A DNA stretch of 64,000 bases from Rhodopirellula sp. P2 (GCF_028768465.1 NZ_CP118225.1:5251001-5315000); one strand, 5' to 3'; positions 8,692-18,540 are shown, numbered from the stretch's first letter. The notes: generated by a model not told the origin, from the letters alone. Numbers and translations: made by a program.

Positions 8692-9687
8692 ATGCCCACC
8701 GCACTCATCACCGGCATCACCGGCCAAGACGGCTCGTACCTGACCGAGCAACTGCTCGATCGAGGCTACACGGTGCACGGCCTGGTCAGGCGGACCAGCA
8801 ACACGGTTCGATCTCGACTCGACCCGTTGTTCCATAACAAAGACGTCTACAACAAGAGCCTGTTCCTCCACTACGCGGACCTGGACGACACCACAACGAT
8901 CCGACGAATCCTCGTCAAAACACAACCCGACGAGCTGTATCATCTGGCAGGTCAAAGCCACGTTGGGGCCAGTTTTGACATTCCCGAATCGACGTGCCAG
9001 TTCACCGCCATGGGCACGCTCAAGATTCTGGAGATCCTTCGCGACCTCGAGAAACAACCGCGGTTCCTGCACATCAGCAGCAGCGAAATCTTCGGCCGCC
9101 CCGACGAATCTCCTCAGAACGAACACACGCCGATGCGGCCGGTCACGCCCTACGGCGTCGCCAAGACCTTCGCGACCCAGATGGTCCAACTCTACCGGGA
9201 ATCATTTGGTTTATTTGCCTGCAACGCGATTTGCTACAACCACGAATCACCGCGACGAGGCGAATCCTTCGTCACCCGCAAGATCACCAAGGCGGCCGCG
9301 GAAATCTCCCTGGGACTGAGCGATGAGATCGTGCTCGGTTCCCTGGATGGACGCCGTGACTGGGGCAGTGCCCCCGAGTACACCACCGCGATGCACCTGA
9401 TGCTGCAACAAGACACCCCAGATGACTACATCCTGGCGACGGGGAAAACACACAGTGTCGAAGAGTTCCTCGACGCCGCGTTTCAAAGCGTGGGGCTCAA
9501 CTACCAAGACCACCTGAAACAAAACCCCAAGTACATGCGTCCGGCGGAAGTCACTCGCCTGGTTGGCGACCCATCCCACGCCAAACAACGACTTGGCTGG
9601 GCCCCCACCACAACCGCCCTCGGCCTCGCCCAACAAATGACCGCCGCTGACGTTGAATCGCTGAAGCGATTGGCCGCTAGCAGTTAG
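8692..9687 (+). CDS. GDP-mannose 4,6-dehydratase-like NDP-sugar dehydratase (second copy)
   Basis: A 331-residue paralogue of the gmd at 5279: [40 protein letters not shown], the catalytic YGVAK (Tyr154/Lys158) and [16 protein letters not shown]. It lacks the SSSFNTDRI motif of classical Gmd (here RRTSNTVRSRL). This resembles GDP-mannose dehydratase homologues used in GDP-6-deoxysugar pathways such as those for GDP-rhamnose or GDP-perosamine. It probably makes GDP-4-keto-6-deoxymannose or acts on a related NDP-sugar. The product is uncertain; the dehydratase family is secure. Confidence 0.85.
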   Translation: MPTALITGITGQDGSYLTEQLLDRGYTVHGLVRRTSNTVRSRLDPLFHNKDVYNKSLFLHYADLDDTTTIRRILVKTQPDELYHLAGQSHVGASFDIPESTCQFTAMGTLKILEILRDLEKQPRFLHISSSEIFGRPDESPQNEHTPMRPVTPYGVAKTFATQMVQLYRESFGLFACNAICYNHESPRRGESFVTRKITKAAAEISLGLSDEIVLGSLDGRRDWGSAPEYTTAMHLMLQQDTPDDYILATGKTHSVEEFLDAAFQSVGLNYQDHLKQNPKYMRPAEVTRLVGDPSHAKQRLGWAPTTTALGLAQQMTAADVESLKRLAASS

Positions 9688-9749
9688 CCCAGAATGATCG
9701 GGACGAACGATGTGAGCCGTTTGGGCGTTAGCCCCGGTTGCATCACCCC

Positions 9750-9978
9750 CGTAGCCGGATTCGCCAAGAATTCGGACTGCCCCGTAGCCGGATTCGCCAA
9801 GAATTCGGACCGCCCCGTAGCCGGATTCGCCAAGAATTCGGACCGCCCCGTAGCCGGATTCGCCAAGAATTCGGACCGCCCTCGTAGCCGGATTCGCCAA
9901 AAATTCGGACCGCCCCGTAGCCGGATTCGCCAAGAATTCGGACCGCCCCGTAGCCGGATTCGCCAAGAATTCGGACCT
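9750..9978 (+). repeat. Seven tandem RS1 copies, 33-34-bp period
   Basis: Seven copies of RS1 begin at 9750, 9783, 9816, 9849, 9883, 9916 and 9949, each a near-identical GTAGCCGGATTCGCCAAGAA with a GGACCGCCC linker. Because 33 is a multiple of three, several frames stay open through the array and produce artefactual repeat proteins ([11 protein letters not shown]-type). The array fills the gap between the dehydratase gene and rmlB; there is no gene in it. Confidence 0.95.
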
Positions 9979-10054
9979 GCATCCACCGCCCCCAACCTGC
10001 GCCAAACCCTCACTGTGGCCCTATGCCACTGAGCCCCTTTACTCAGCATCTCCC

Positions 10055-11461
10055 ATGAAAATTCTCATCACCGGCGGCGCCGGCTTCATCGGCAGCAACC
10101 TCGTCCGCATGGCTCTTGCCAACGGCCACCAAGTTCTCAACGTGGACGCGCTCACCTACGCCGGCAACCTCGCGTCGCTGTCGGAGATTGAATCCAACCC
10201 CAACTACCAATTCGCACACGTTGACATCACCGACGCCGCCGCGATGGACGCCGCCATCACCGGTTACCAGCCCGATGCGATCATGCACTTGGCCGCCGAG
10301 AGCCACGTCGATCGCAGCATCGATGGTCCTGGCCAATTCATTCAGACCAATGTCATTGGCACCTTCAATCTGCTTCAATCCAGTCTGAAGCACTATCGTT
10401 CGCTCACTCCCGCACAAGCAGCTCGCTTCCGATTCCTGCACGTCTCGACCGACGAAGTTTACGGCAGCCTCGGCGACGAAGGGTTGTTCACCGAAACCAC
10501 ACCTTACGATCCCCATTCACCGTACTCTGCCAGCAAAGCATCCTCGGACCATCTTGCCCGAGCCTGGCAGGACACGTATGGGTTGCCCGTCCTGGTCACC
10601 AACTGCAGCAACAACTACGGCCCGTATCAATTCCCCGAGAAATTGATCCCCGTCGTGATCCTCAAATGCCTGCGAGGCGAACCGATCCCGGTTTACGGCA
10701 AAGGCGAAAACATCCGCGATTGGTTGTATGTCGAAGACCATTGCCGAGCCCTGCTCACCGTCATTGAAAAAGGCACGCCCGGCGAGACCTACAACATCGG
10801 CGGCAACAACGAGCAAAGAAACATCGACCTCGTCCACCTGATCTGCAACCTCATGGACGAGCTTTGCCCCCAAGTCCCCTCTCCACCGCTTACGGGGGAG
10901 AGGGTTAGGGTGAGGGGGCAAAACAACAGCACTCCCCCCTCCACCTCCGAACTTCACCCTCCCTCTGGGAGGGTCGAGCAAAGCGAGGGGAGGGCCGCCC
11001 CTGAAGTCCCCTCGCCCCCGGCAACGGGGGAGAGGGCTAGGGTGAGGGGGAAAAACAACAGCACTCCCCCCTCCACCTCCGAACTTCACCCTCCCTTGGG
11101 GAGGGTCGAGCAAAGCGAGGGGAGGGCTACCCCAAAAGTCCCCTCTCCACCGGCAACGGGGGAGAGGGCTAGGGTGAGGGGGCAAAGCAACAAAACTCCC
11201 CTCTCCACCTCAGGGGGAGAGGGCCAGGGTGAGGGGGAAAAAAGCCACGCCTCCCTCATCACCTTCGTGACCGACCGCCCCGGCCACGACCTCCGCTACG
11301 CGATCGACGCCAGCAAAATCCAACGCGAACTCGGCTGGGAACCGCAAGAAGATTTCGAAAGCGGCTTTCGCAAGACCGTGCAGTGGTACCTCGACAACGA
11401 AACCTGGTGGCAAAACATCCTCACCGGCGACTACCAGTTGGGCCGTCTGGGGACGGCTTAG
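10055..11461 (+). CDS. rmlB: dTDP-glucose 4,6-dehydratase with an in-frame repeat insertion
   Basis: Converts dTDP-glucose to dTDP-4-keto-6-deoxyglucose in the cytosol. The NAD site [21 protein letters not shown], the catalytic YSASK (Tyr157/Lys161) and [14 protein letters not shown] are intact. The C-terminal signature [18 protein letters not shown] is also intact. The protein is 468 residues instead of about 345. Roughly residues 273-395 (nt 10871-11239) are an insertion made of the same GC-rich repeats seen between genes: two full units with a 132-bp period (44 codons) and a third, partial one. The insertion replaces the usual short stretch between LICNLMDEL and [16 protein letters not shown]. 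Frame is kept and no stop occurs. Whether the enzyme stays active is not known. Confidence 0.9.
   Translation: MKILITGGAGFIGSNLVRMALANGHQVLNVDALTYAGNLASLSEIESNPNYQFAHVDITDAAAMDAAITGYQPDAIMHLAAESHVDRSIDGPGQFIQTNVIGTFNLLQSSLKHYRSLTPAQAARFRFLHVSTDEVYGSLGDEGLFTETTPYDPHSPYSASKASSDHLARAWQDTYGLPVLVTNCSNNYGPYQFPEKLIPVVILKCLRGEPIPVYGKGENIRDWLYVEDHCRALLTVIEKGTPGETYNIGGNNEQRNIDLVHLICNLMDELCPQVPSPPLTGERVRVRGQNNSTPPSTSELHPPSGRVEQSEGRAAPEVPSPPATGERARVRGKNNSTPPSTSELHPPLGRVEQSEGRATPKVPSPPATGERARVRGQSNKTPLSTSGGEGQGEGEKSHASLITFVTDRPGHDLRYAIDASKIQRELGWEPQEDFESGFRKTVQWYLDNETWWQNILTGDYQLGRLGTA
10871..11239 (+). repeat. Coding repeat array inside rmlB (132-bp period)
   Basis: This array alternates the element GGGGGAGAGGGCTAGGGTGA with the element CCCTCCCTCTGGGAGGGTCG. 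The landmark AACAACAGCACTCC recurs at 10922 and 11054, exactly 132 bp apart. The encoded unit [15 protein letters not shown]...SEGRATPK is 44 residues. A third unit starts near 11137 and degenerates into GGEGQGEGE. Both elements also occur between genes (for example 8412-8450 and 4765-4810). Confidence 0.92.
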
Positions 11462-11474
11462 CACCTCAACTTTC

Positions 11475-11542
11475 CGGTAGCGAAACTCGTCAAGAGTTTT
11501 GATTTCCACCTTCAATCGCCGAAAGTCTTGACGACTTCCGCT
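11475..11542. repeat. SL1 stem-loop repeat, copy 2
   Basis: Left arm GTAGCGAAACTCGTCAAGAG and right arm ending GTCTTGACGACTTCCGCTAC, with a loop of about 19 nt. It lies between rmlB and the aminotransferase gene. It could act as a transcript-stabilising or attenuating hairpin. Confidence 0.85.
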
Positions 11543-11565
11543 ACTCAGCACTCAGCACTCAGCAC

Positions 11566-12660
11566 ATGCAATTCATCGACCTCAAAACCCAATACGAAAC
11601 TTACCAATCCGAAATCGACGCTCGGATGAAGGCTGTCATGCAACACGGACGGTTCATCATGGGACCGGAGATCGCCGAAAGCGAAACCGCTTTGGCAGAA
11701 TACGCCGGGGCGAAGCATTGCATCACCGTCTCCAGCGGCACACACAGCCTCGAAATCGCTTTGCGTGCACTCGACATCGGCCCCGACGACGAAGTCATCA
11801 CAGCTCCCTTCACCTGGATCAGCAGCAGCGAAGTCATGCTGCTCGTTGGTGCCAAGCCTGTGTTCGTCGACATTGATCCGGTGACCTTCAACATCAACGT
11901 GGATCAACTGGAATCTGCGATCACCCCCCACACGAAAGCGATCCTGCCGATTTGCCTGTTCGGGCAGATGCCCGATTTCGAACGCATCAATGCAATCGCT
12001 GAGAAACACGGCTTGGCGGTGATCGAAGACGCTGCCCAAAGCTTTGGTGCCACCCAAAATGGCAAACGGAGCTGCGGTGTCACCCAAATCGCCAGCACCA
12101 GTTTCTTCCCCGCCAAACCGCTGGGTTGTTATGGGGATGGCGGTGCCCTGTTCACTGACGACGACGAAATCGCGACCAAACTGCGAGCCATCCGAACCCA
12201 CGGCGGTACAAAACGACATCACCACACACTGGTGGGAACCAACGGCCGATTCGACACGCTGCAAGCCGCGGTGATTCTGGCGAAACTCCCGCACTTTCAA
12301 CAGGAAGTCGAACGACGTGGCACCATCGGAGCCCGCTACTCGGACTTGCTGCGAGACGTTTGCCAAGTCCCTGAGGTTGCCGACGGAAACACCCATGTCT
12401 ACGCGCAATACACGATTCGGTTGCCGAACCGCGATTCGGTTAGTGCTAGCCTCAAAGAGGCAGGGATCCCCAACGCGATCTACTACCCCAAATGCTTGCA
12501 CGAACAACCCGTCTTCTCGCATCTGGGTTACGAGTACGGCGACTTCCCTGAATCGGAAGCCGCATCCAAAGATGTCCTCAGCCTTCCCATGCATCCGTTC
12601 CTCACGGAATCCGACCAGGACACGATCGTTGCCGCGGTCAAAGACGCCGTCCGTAGCTGA
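11566..12660 (+). CDS. wbpE: DegT/DnrJ/EryC1/StrS sugar aminotransferase (WbpE-like)
   Basis: PLP-dependent transaminase that adds an amino group to a keto-sugar nucleotide. The 364-residue protein begins MQFIDLKTQYETYQSEID, has the PLP phosphate region SSGTHSLEIALRA, the aspartate segment VIEDAAQSFGA, and the PLP lysine in FFPAKPLGCYGDGGAL (Lys184). These match the WbpE/WlbC subgroup that aminates UDP-3-keto-GlcNAcA. The neighbours fit: a UDP-GlcNAc dehydrogenase-like gene upstream, and immediately downstream a fused C3-oxidase and N-acetyltransferase. The exact substrate is inferred. Confidence 0.88.
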   Translation: MQFIDLKTQYETYQSEIDARMKAVMQHGRFIMGPEIAESETALAEYAGAKHCITVSSGTHSLEIALRALDIGPDDEVITAPFTWISSSEVMLLVGAKPVFVDIDPVTFNINVDQLESAITPHTKAILPICLFGQMPDFERINAIAEKHGLAVIEDAAQSFGATQNGKRSCGVTQIASTSFFPAKPLGCYGDGGALFTDDDEIATKLRAIRTHGGTKRHHHTLVGTNGRFDTLQAAVILAKLPHFQQEVERRGTIGARYSDLLRDVCQVPEVADGNTHVYAQYTIRLPNRDSVSASLKEAGIPNAIYYPKCLHEQPVFSHLGYEYGDFPESEAASKDVLSLPMHPFLTESDQDTIVAAVKDAVRS

Positions 12661-12718
12661 CCCGGCCAGATTCCAGACCAGCACTCACTCAGCATCGACT
12701 CAATCATTGGCGCGACTG

Positions 12719-12786
12719 GTAGCGGAACTCGCCAAGAGTTTCGGCTTCGACGGGAAAATCTCGAAAGTCTTGACGACTTCCGCTAC
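12719..12786. repeat. SL1 stem-loop repeat, copy 3
   Basis: Arms GTAGCGGAACTCGCCAAGAG and GTCTTGACGACTTCCGCTAC with a loop of about 18 nt. It lies between the aminotransferase and the oxidoreductase fusion. It is the last intergenic repeat of any family before the repeat-free block that starts after 14490. Confidence 0.85.
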
Positions 12787-12824
12787 AGGTCGAAACTCGC
12801 TTGCCCCACCTCAGAAACTCATCC

Positions 12825-14489
12825 ATGACTCAACCCAATATCGCTCTCATCGGTGCCGGCTACTGGGGTAAAAACCTTGCCCGCAACTTTCACGCCTTGG
12901 GTGCCCTGCACACACTCTGCGACGCCAGCCCCCAAACCCTGGCCAGTTACGGCGACGACTACGCGGCGGTCGCCAAAGAGACTTCCTTCGCCAAGGTCCT
13001 CGCCAACCCAGACATCACCCGTGTCGCGATCGCCGCACCGGCAACCCTTCATTACCAACTGGCCGATCAGGCCATTCAGGCCGGCAAAGATGTTTACGTC
13101 GAAAAACCGCTCTGCCTCGATATCCAGGAAGGGCAACAACTGATCGAAAAAGCCAGTGCCGCGGGCCGAATCTTGATGGTCGGACACTTGTTGCAATACC
13201 ACGCCTATGTCGAGAAACTCGCTCAGATGGTGAAAGCCGGCGAACTCGGCAAGCTTCACTACATCACATCCAATCGACTCAACCTCGGCAAAATCCGCCA
13301 AGAAGAGAATTCACTGTGGTCGTTTGCCCCCCACGACATCTCGGTCATCCTCTCACTTGCCGGTGAACTACCTACCGATGTCTGCTGCAGCGGCGAAAGT
13401 TACCTCACCTCGGGTGTCGCCGACACAACTCTTACCCAGCTCAAATTTGCCAGCGGTCTTCGGTCCCACATTTACGTCAGTTGGCTCAATCCTTTCAAAG
13501 AACAAAAACTCACGGTGGTGGGTTCGGAAGGGATGGCGGTGTTCGACGACACCAAGCCCTGGGACGAGAAATTGGTCCTGTACCGGAACTACCTCACCTG
13601 GACCGACGGCAATGTTCCAACAGCGAACAAAAGCCTTGGCGAAGCGATTCAGGTCGAGCAAGCCGAACCGCTCAAAAGCGAATGCCAACACTTCCTCGAT
13701 CGCTGCGACGATCGGCAGGCAGCTCGAACCGACGGGCAGGAAGGCCTGCGAGTCCTCAAAGTCTTGCATGCTGCTCAAAGCAGCCTGGAAAACGGCGGCG
13801 TCTCGTCATCGCTCGATACCTGCGAACCATGCGAAAATGTCACGATCCACCCCACCGCGGTCGTTGACAGCAAGGCCAAGCTAGGCAACGGAACCAAGGT
13901 CTGGCACTTCAGCCACGTCAGTGACAACTGCGAACTCGGAGAAGGCTGCAACCTCGGGCAGAATGTCTTCATCGCCCCCGGCGTCCGCATTGGCAGCAAT
14001 GTCAAGATTCAAAACAACGTCTCCGTCTACACCGGCACCGCGATCGAAGACGATGTGTTCCTAGGTCCATCCTGCGTGCTCACCAACGTCAGCAACCCAC
14101 GCAGCGAAGTGGTCCGGCGTGGGATCTACGAGGAAACCACGATCCGCCGAGGCGCGACCATTGGAGCCAACGCCACGATCGTCTGTGGCGTCACCATCGG
14201 GCGTTTCGCTTTTGTGGCGGCGGGCGCAGTTGTCACCAAAGACATCCCCGACTACGGCTACGTCCGCGGCGTCCCCGCCAAACAAATCGGCTGGATGAGC
14301 CGGCATGGGCACCCGCTCACCTTTGACACGGAGGGCAAAGCCTCCTGCCCCGAATCGAAACTAACCTACCAACAATCGACAAACGCTCTGGGGCTACAAA
14401 CCATAGCGTGCCAAGAGCTTCAAGAAGCGGCATCGCTTCCCACAGAGATGAAAACCGGAGACACGAGCTATCGAACTTTTTCGAAGTAA
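12825..14489 (+). CDS. Fused Gfo/Idh/MocA sugar-nucleotide oxidase and left-handed beta-helix N-acetyltransferase (WbpB-WbpD-like)
   Basis: A 554-residue two-domain protein. Residues 1-335 are a Gfo/Idh/MocA oxidoreductase ([44 protein letters not shown]), probably oxidising C3 of UDP-GlcNAcA. Residues 338-492 are a hexapeptide left-handed beta-helix acetyltransferase ([20 protein letters not shown] ... [15 protein letters not shown]) of the WbpD/WlbB type. The two activities bracket the WbpE aminotransferase step encoded just upstream. The ATG at 12825 directly precedes [11 protein letters not shown]; the TTG eight codons earlier is less likely. The last ~60 residues match nothing recognised and coincide with the edge of the repeat-free, AT-richer block. 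Confidence 0.87.
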   Translation: MTQPNIALIGAGYWGKNLARNFHALGALHTLCDASPQTLASYGDDYAAVAKETSFAKVLANPDITRVAIAAPATLHYQLADQAIQAGKDVYVEKPLCLDIQEGQQLIEKASAAGRILMVGHLLQYHAYVEKLAQMVKAGELGKLHYITSNRLNLGKIRQEENSLWSFAPHDISVILSLAGELPTDVCCSGESYLTSGVADTTLTQLKFASGLRSHIYVSWLNPFKEQKLTVVGSEGMAVFDDTKPWDEKLVLYRNYLTWTDGNVPTANKSLGEAIQVEQAEPLKSECQHFLDRCDDRQAARTDGQEGLRVLKVLHAAQSSLENGGVSSSLDTCEPCENVTIHPTAVVDSKAKLGNGTKVWHFSHVSDNCELGEGCNLGQNVFIAPGVRIGSNVKIQNNVSVYTGTAIEDDVFLGPSCVLTNVSNPRSEVVRRGIYEETTIRRGATIGANATIVCGVTIGRFAFVAAGAVVTKDIPDYGYVRGVPAKQIGWMSRHGHPLTFDTEGKASCPESKLTYQQSTNALGLQTIACQELQEAASLPTEMKTGDTSYRTFSK

Positions 14490-14581
14490 CGAATGACGCA
14501 ACTCTTCGTCCAAACGGAAACGAGACAACTCATTCTTCAATATTTCTCACTGCCCCCTTCCCTCTAACGCTCATCAAGATC

Positions 14582-15469
14582 ATGCCTCAAAAAGGAATCA
14601 TTCTCGCCGGTGGAAGTGGAACGAGACTCCATCCAATCACTCTGGCGATGTCAAAGCAGATGCTTCCTGTTTATGACAAACCCATGATCTACTACCCTCT
14701 GTCAGTACTTCTACTCGCAGATATCCGGGAAGTGCTCATTATCTCAACGCCCCAAGACCTGCCACACTTTGAAAGGCTATTGGGAGACGGCAGTCACTTG
14801 GGATGCAAGTTCTCTTACGCCGAGCAGCCTGTTCCAAATGGTCTCGCCCAAGCTTTTTTAATTGGTGAAGAATTCATTGGTAACGACAGTGTTGCTCTGA
14901 TCTTGGGCGACAACATCTTTTACGGCTCCGGCTTCGGGGATCTCATCCGCAGCCATTCCAACCCAACGGGCGCTGTCGTCTTCGCATCCCACGTCAATGA
15001 CCCAGGGCGATATGGAGTCGTGGAGTTTGACGAGCAGATGAAAGCAATTTCCCTCGAAGAGAAGCCCGAACAACCGAAATCGAATTACGCAGTCCCGGGG
15101 CTCTACTTCTACGACAATTCCGTTGTAGATCTTGCCAAGCAAGTCAAGCCATCCGCACGAGGTGAATATGAGATCACAAGTCTCAACCAGGCTTACCTCG
15201 ATGCAGGGCAGCTCTCGGTTGGGGTTTTCAACCGTGGGATCGCCTGGCTGGATACCGGAACGTTCGCTTCGCTCAACGAAGCCTCGACGTTTGTTCGTGT
15301 CATCGAGGAACGCCAGGGAACAAAAATTGGTTGCATCGAAGAAATCGCATACTACCGAAATATGATCGACCACTCCCAACTATCAAAATTAGCATCTCGG
15401 TACGGAAAAAGCGGATATGGCGACTACCTCGCCACAATCCCACACTCAACGATGAGCAACCACCGATGA
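14582..15469 (+). CDS. rmlA: Glucose-1-phosphate thymidylyltransferase
   Basis: Makes dTDP-glucose from glucose-1-phosphate and dTTP. The 295-residue protein starts [18 protein letters not shown], the nucleotidyltransferase signature, followed by [20 protein letters not shown] and [15 protein letters not shown] with the metal Asp. The ATG at 14582 was chosen because it sits right before this motif; the frame is open further upstream across the end of the preceding gene. It overlaps the next gene by ATGA (15466-15469), implying translational coupling. It supplies rmlB; no rmlC or rmlD is seen, so the product is probably not dTDP-rhamnose. Confidence 0.94.
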   Translation: MPQKGIILAGGSGTRLHPITLAMSKQMLPVYDKPMIYYPLSVLLLADIREVLIISTPQDLPHFERLLGDGSHLGCKFSYAEQPVPNGLAQAFLIGEEFIGNDSVALILGDNIFYGSGFGDLIRSHSNPTGAVVFASHVNDPGRYGVVEFDEQMKAISLEEKPEQPKSNYAVPGLYFYDNSVVDLAKQVKPSARGEYEITSLNQAYLDAGQLSVGVFNRGIAWLDTGTFASLNEASTFVRVIEERQGTKIGCIEEIAYYRNMIDHSQLSKLASRYGKSGYGDYLATIPHSTMSNHR

Positions 15470-16623
15470 ACTCAGAAGAACGCAAGAGCCTGTCTGCACC
15501 AATCCCATTCAACAAACCATTTGTTGCAGGGAAGGAGCTCTTCTACATCGCTCAAGCAGTCACAATGGGCAACCTCGGTGGCGACGGTCACTTCACTCAA
15601 GCTTGCAGCCGACTACTGGAGCAAACGTTCGGCATTCAAAAGGTTTTGCTCACACCGTCCTGCACTGCCGCCTTAGAAATGGCCGCCATGTTGTGTCGCC
15701 TCGAACCAGGCGACGAAGTCATCATGCCGTCCTACACATTCGTCACGACCGCCTCTTCGTTCGTCCGCGAGGGCGCAACTCCCGTGTTTGTCGACATCCG
15801 TTCGGACACTCTCAACATTGACGAGACGCTGATCGAAGCGGCCATTTCACCTCGCACCAAAGCGATATGCGTTGTCCATTATGCTGGCGTTGCATGCGAG
15901 ATGGATACCATCATGGCCATCGCCAAGAAACACAACTTGCTTGTCGTCGAGGATGCCGCCCAGGGTGTGAACTCCTCCTACAAAGGCAAGCCACTCGGCT
16001 CCATCGGTGACCTGGGCTGCTACAGTTTCCACGAAACAAAAAACTTCATCTGCGGTGAAGGCGGCGCCCTGTGCATCAACAATCCACGATTCATCGAAAC
16101 CGCTGAGATCATACGAGAGAAGGGCACAAACCGCAGCCGCTTCATCCGAGGACAAGTCGACAAATACACATGGGTCGAAATTGGATCGTCTTATGTCCCC
16201 AGTGAGTTGTCATCTGCCTTCCTCTATGGGCAGTTGGAGCTGATGCAGGAAATTTCAACGCAACGGCAAACGATTTACAACAACTACGATTGCTTGATTC
16301 GCCCCATTGCCGATCGCCTTGGCCTTCAACTACCAAGCATTCCTACGGAATGCACAAGTAACTCACACATGTACTATCTCATCTGCAGTGATGGGCCCCA
16401 GCGAACAAAACTCCTTTCACACATGCGATCGCGCGGAATCCAAGCAGTTTTTCACTACGTGCCACTTCACAGCGCCCCCGCATCTGTCAAGCGGGGCTTC
16501 AATCGAACCTCGCTTCCCAAGACTGACAACCTGAGCGAGAGGCTAATACGACTCCCAATGTACTTTGACATTTCAACGTCGGAACAAGAACAAGTCGTTG
16601 ACACGATGAAGAGCTTCTTGTGA
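15466..16623 (+). CDS. wecE: dTDP-4-amino-4,6-dideoxygalactose transaminase (WecE-like)
   Basis: A 385-residue DegT-family PLP enzyme of the WecE/RffA subgroup. [75 protein letters not shown] and [15 protein letters not shown] (PLP Lys192) are hallmark WecE segments. It converts dTDP-4-keto-6-deoxyglucose to dTDP-4-amino-4,6-dideoxygalactose (dTDP-Fuc4N). It is coupled to rmlA by a 4-bp ATGA overlap and shares a likely pathway with the acyltransferase at 19339 and the GT56-like gene at 20051. Confidence 0.9.
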   Translation: MNSEERKSLSAPIPFNKPFVAGKELFYIAQAVTMGNLGGDGHFTQACSRLLEQTFGIQKVLLTPSCTAALEMAAMLCRLEPGDEVIMPSYTFVTTASSFVREGATPVFVDIRSDTLNIDETLIEAAISPRTKAICVVHYAGVACEMDTIMAIAKKHNLLVVEDAAQGVNSSYKGKPLGSIGDLGCYSFHETKNFICGEGGALCINNPRFIETAEIIREKGTNRSRFIRGQVDKYTWVEIGSSYVPSELSSAFLYGQLELMQEISTQRQTIYNNYDCLIRPIADRLGLQLPSIPTECTSNSHMYYLICSDGPQRTKLLSHMRSRGIQAVFHYVPLHSAPASVKRGFNRTSLPKTDNLSERLIRLPMYFDISTSEQEQVVDTMKSFL

Positions 16624-16659
16624 GAGCAAGGCGATTCAGACCCACCCGGTAACTCATCT

Positions 16660-18540
16660 ATGATCTTCTCAAAACTCTTTCGACTTGTTCGTGATTGCTA
16701 CGAAACCGAAGTCTCAGGGATCGGGCTTGCGCTTTTCCGCATCCTGTACTCTGCGGTTTTAATGGGCGAGATCACCACACTGTTTCACTATCGCCACCTG
16801 GTATACGATAAGATCCCGTTCATCGCCCCCAGCGAAATTGATTGGGCTTGGCCACTTGGAATATGGTTACTTTCGGTTGCGTTCATAATGGTAGGTGTCA
16901 GCTACCGCAAAGCGGCGCTGGTCAACTACCTAATGACGGTAACTTGTGTCGCCACCACGTCTAGCTACGAATATCACATGTTCTATGCCTACACAGGCAT
17001 AAATTTTCTGTTGATGTTCACCCCCGCTGCCAATCGACTGTCGGTCGATGCGATTATCCGACGCAACCGCGCTGCGGCGGCATCGCTCCCTTCCAAACCA
17101 GAACAAGTTTCCCTGATCAATTACCGGATCATTGTATTTGTTGGCATAGCACTTGTTTACTTCGACTCTGTCTTTCACAAACTGGGCTCCACCATTTGGA
17201 CAAGTGGGCTAGGGGCTTGGCTGCCTGGCAGCCTGCCAATGGTAACGCAAACCGACACCTCTGCATTGCTGAACCATAAGTGGCTCGCGATTGGATCCGG
17301 CTACGCCGCATTCTGCTTTGAGGCAATTTTCATCTTTCTATTCTGGTTCAAGCGAGCCTGGCTCCCCTTGACGGTGATAGGAATCGGACTCCACTTTGGA
17401 ATCCTGGTAGAATTCCCAATCCCTTTCTTCGCACTAGGTGTTATCTGCATCTACTTGCTAATGATTCCTCCAGAGCTTTTTGAACGCTTTTCATTCCCTC
17501 GAACAACTGATCCATCTTTGACTGTGGCGTTTGACGCCGCATGCCCCTTGTGCCGCATGACAAAGGCGACTGTCGAATCATTTGACTTGCGTTCAAACGT
17601 TCACTTTGCCCCCATCGATGCCCCGGAGAACCTGCCTCCCCAATTGGCCGATATATCGGAAACCGAATTAGCTTCAACCTTGCATTCGGTTTCCAAAAGT
17701 GGGGATATTTTTCGCGGTGTTGAAACGTATGCCCAGATCGGATCGGCAGCATTCCTGCTCTGGCCCATCGGCGTCGCGCTTCAAACCCCTGGGATCCGCG
17801 GACTAGCAGAGCGCACCTATGCATGGGTGGCAAAAAATCGTCGCACAGAACGATGCACCGATACGACCTGCCCCGTTCCGATGGGAGCGACAAGAACAGA
17901 GCCAGCCCCAGTGATTACCGGCCTGAAGCAATCCAATATCGCCAGCTTTGCAATCACCGTCTTCCTGATTGCCGTCGTCTTGGCACAGGGCCTGATGATC
18001 ACCCAATCGGCATTGGCCATCAAATTTTATCACTCGGCGGGGCTGGCCGACACGCCAGCTATCACAGCTATCCGCAAGGCAACTGGCCTAGTCCGTTACA
18101 TAGTCCAACCGCTGTTTGGAATCACTTACCACGGCGTCTTCATGGATTCTCACTTCGACGGATACGAACATCAAATTAGAATCACCGACAAAACGACTGG
18201 TGAAACGCTACCAGTGACGACGAAAGCAGGCGCCCCTGGGAAGTATTTAACCGGTTTCAACTGGGTAAAATGGTCATTTCGCGTCAATGCCCCAAATGTC
18301 GATCAGACAAAACTTGCCAATGGAATCCGTGATTTCTCAGCGTTCTGGATTCACGACCGCGGGCTCGACCTGTACGGCGAACACAATATGCAAGTCGATG
18401 TTCGCCGCATCCGGTTGCCCCTGACCTGGGAACATAACTATTACCGCAGCGTAATGAAAACACCGTGGCAATCAGCGGGAACCGCCAGCTGGAACAACGG
18501 CGTTTTCGGCATTGAAATCGGTGAAATCGAAAGTTATTAG
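16660..18540 (+). CDS. HTTM membrane protein fused to a DCC-family thiol-disulfide domain
   Basis: A 626-residue membrane protein. Residues 1-270 have about seven predicted helices resembling the HTTM (vitamin K-dependent carboxylase-related) domain: GIGLALFRILYSAVLMGEI near the N-terminus, then YFDSVFHKLGS. Residues 285-410 contain FDAACPLCRMTKATVE, the DxxCxxC motif of the DCC (DUF393) family. Another helix at about 428-448 is followed by a ~170-residue extracytoplasmic C-terminus. The role in a polysaccharide cluster is unknown; a redox or carboxylase-like modification of an exported product is a guess. It follows the wecE-like gene by 36 bp, so it is probably cotranscribed. Confidence 0.75.
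   Translation: MIFSKLFRLVRDCYETEVSGIGLALFRILYSAVLMGEITTLFHYRHLVYDKIPFIAPSEIDWAWPLGIWLLSVAFIMVGVSYRKAALVNYLMTVTCVATTSSYEYHMFYAYTGINFLLMFTPAANRLSVDAIIRRNRAAAASLPSKPEQVSLINYRIIVFVGIALVYFDSVFHKLGSTIWTSGLGAWLPGSLPMVTQTDTSALLNHKWLAIGSGYAAFCFEAIFIFLFWFKRAWLPLTVIGIGLHFGILVEFPIPFFALGVICIYLLMIPPELFERFSFPRTTDPSLTVAFDAACPLCRMTKATVESFDLRSNVHFAPIDAPENLPPQLADISETELASTLHSVSKSGDIFRGVETYAQIGSAAFLLWPIGVALQTPGIRGLAERTYAWVAKNRRTERCTDTTCPVPMGATRTEPAPVITGLKQSNIASFAITVFLIAVVLAQGLMITQSALAIKFYHSAGLADTPAITAIRKATGLVRYIVQPLFGITYHGVFMDSHFDGYEHQIRITDKTTGETLPVTTKAGAPGKYLTGFNWVKWSFRVNAPNVDQTKLANGIRDFSAFWIHDRGLDLYGEHNMQVDVRRIRLPLTWEHNYYRSVMKTPWQSAGTASWNNGVFGIEIGEIESY

Noticed and set aside
9750-9978. CRISPR array
   Set aside because: Repeats are regular, but spacers are only about 8 bp and identical; no cas genes are present.
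9694-10032. Long open frames in the RS1 array (repeat proteins of [11 protein letters not shown] type)
   Set aside because: The frames exist only because the 33-bp period is a multiple of three; sequence is pure RS1 repeat and the same is seen on the other strand.
14408-14581. Start of rmlA upstream of 14582
   Set aside because: The frame overlaps the previous gene's 3' end and lacks family similarity; the ATG at 14582 is directly before the nucleotidyltransferase motif.
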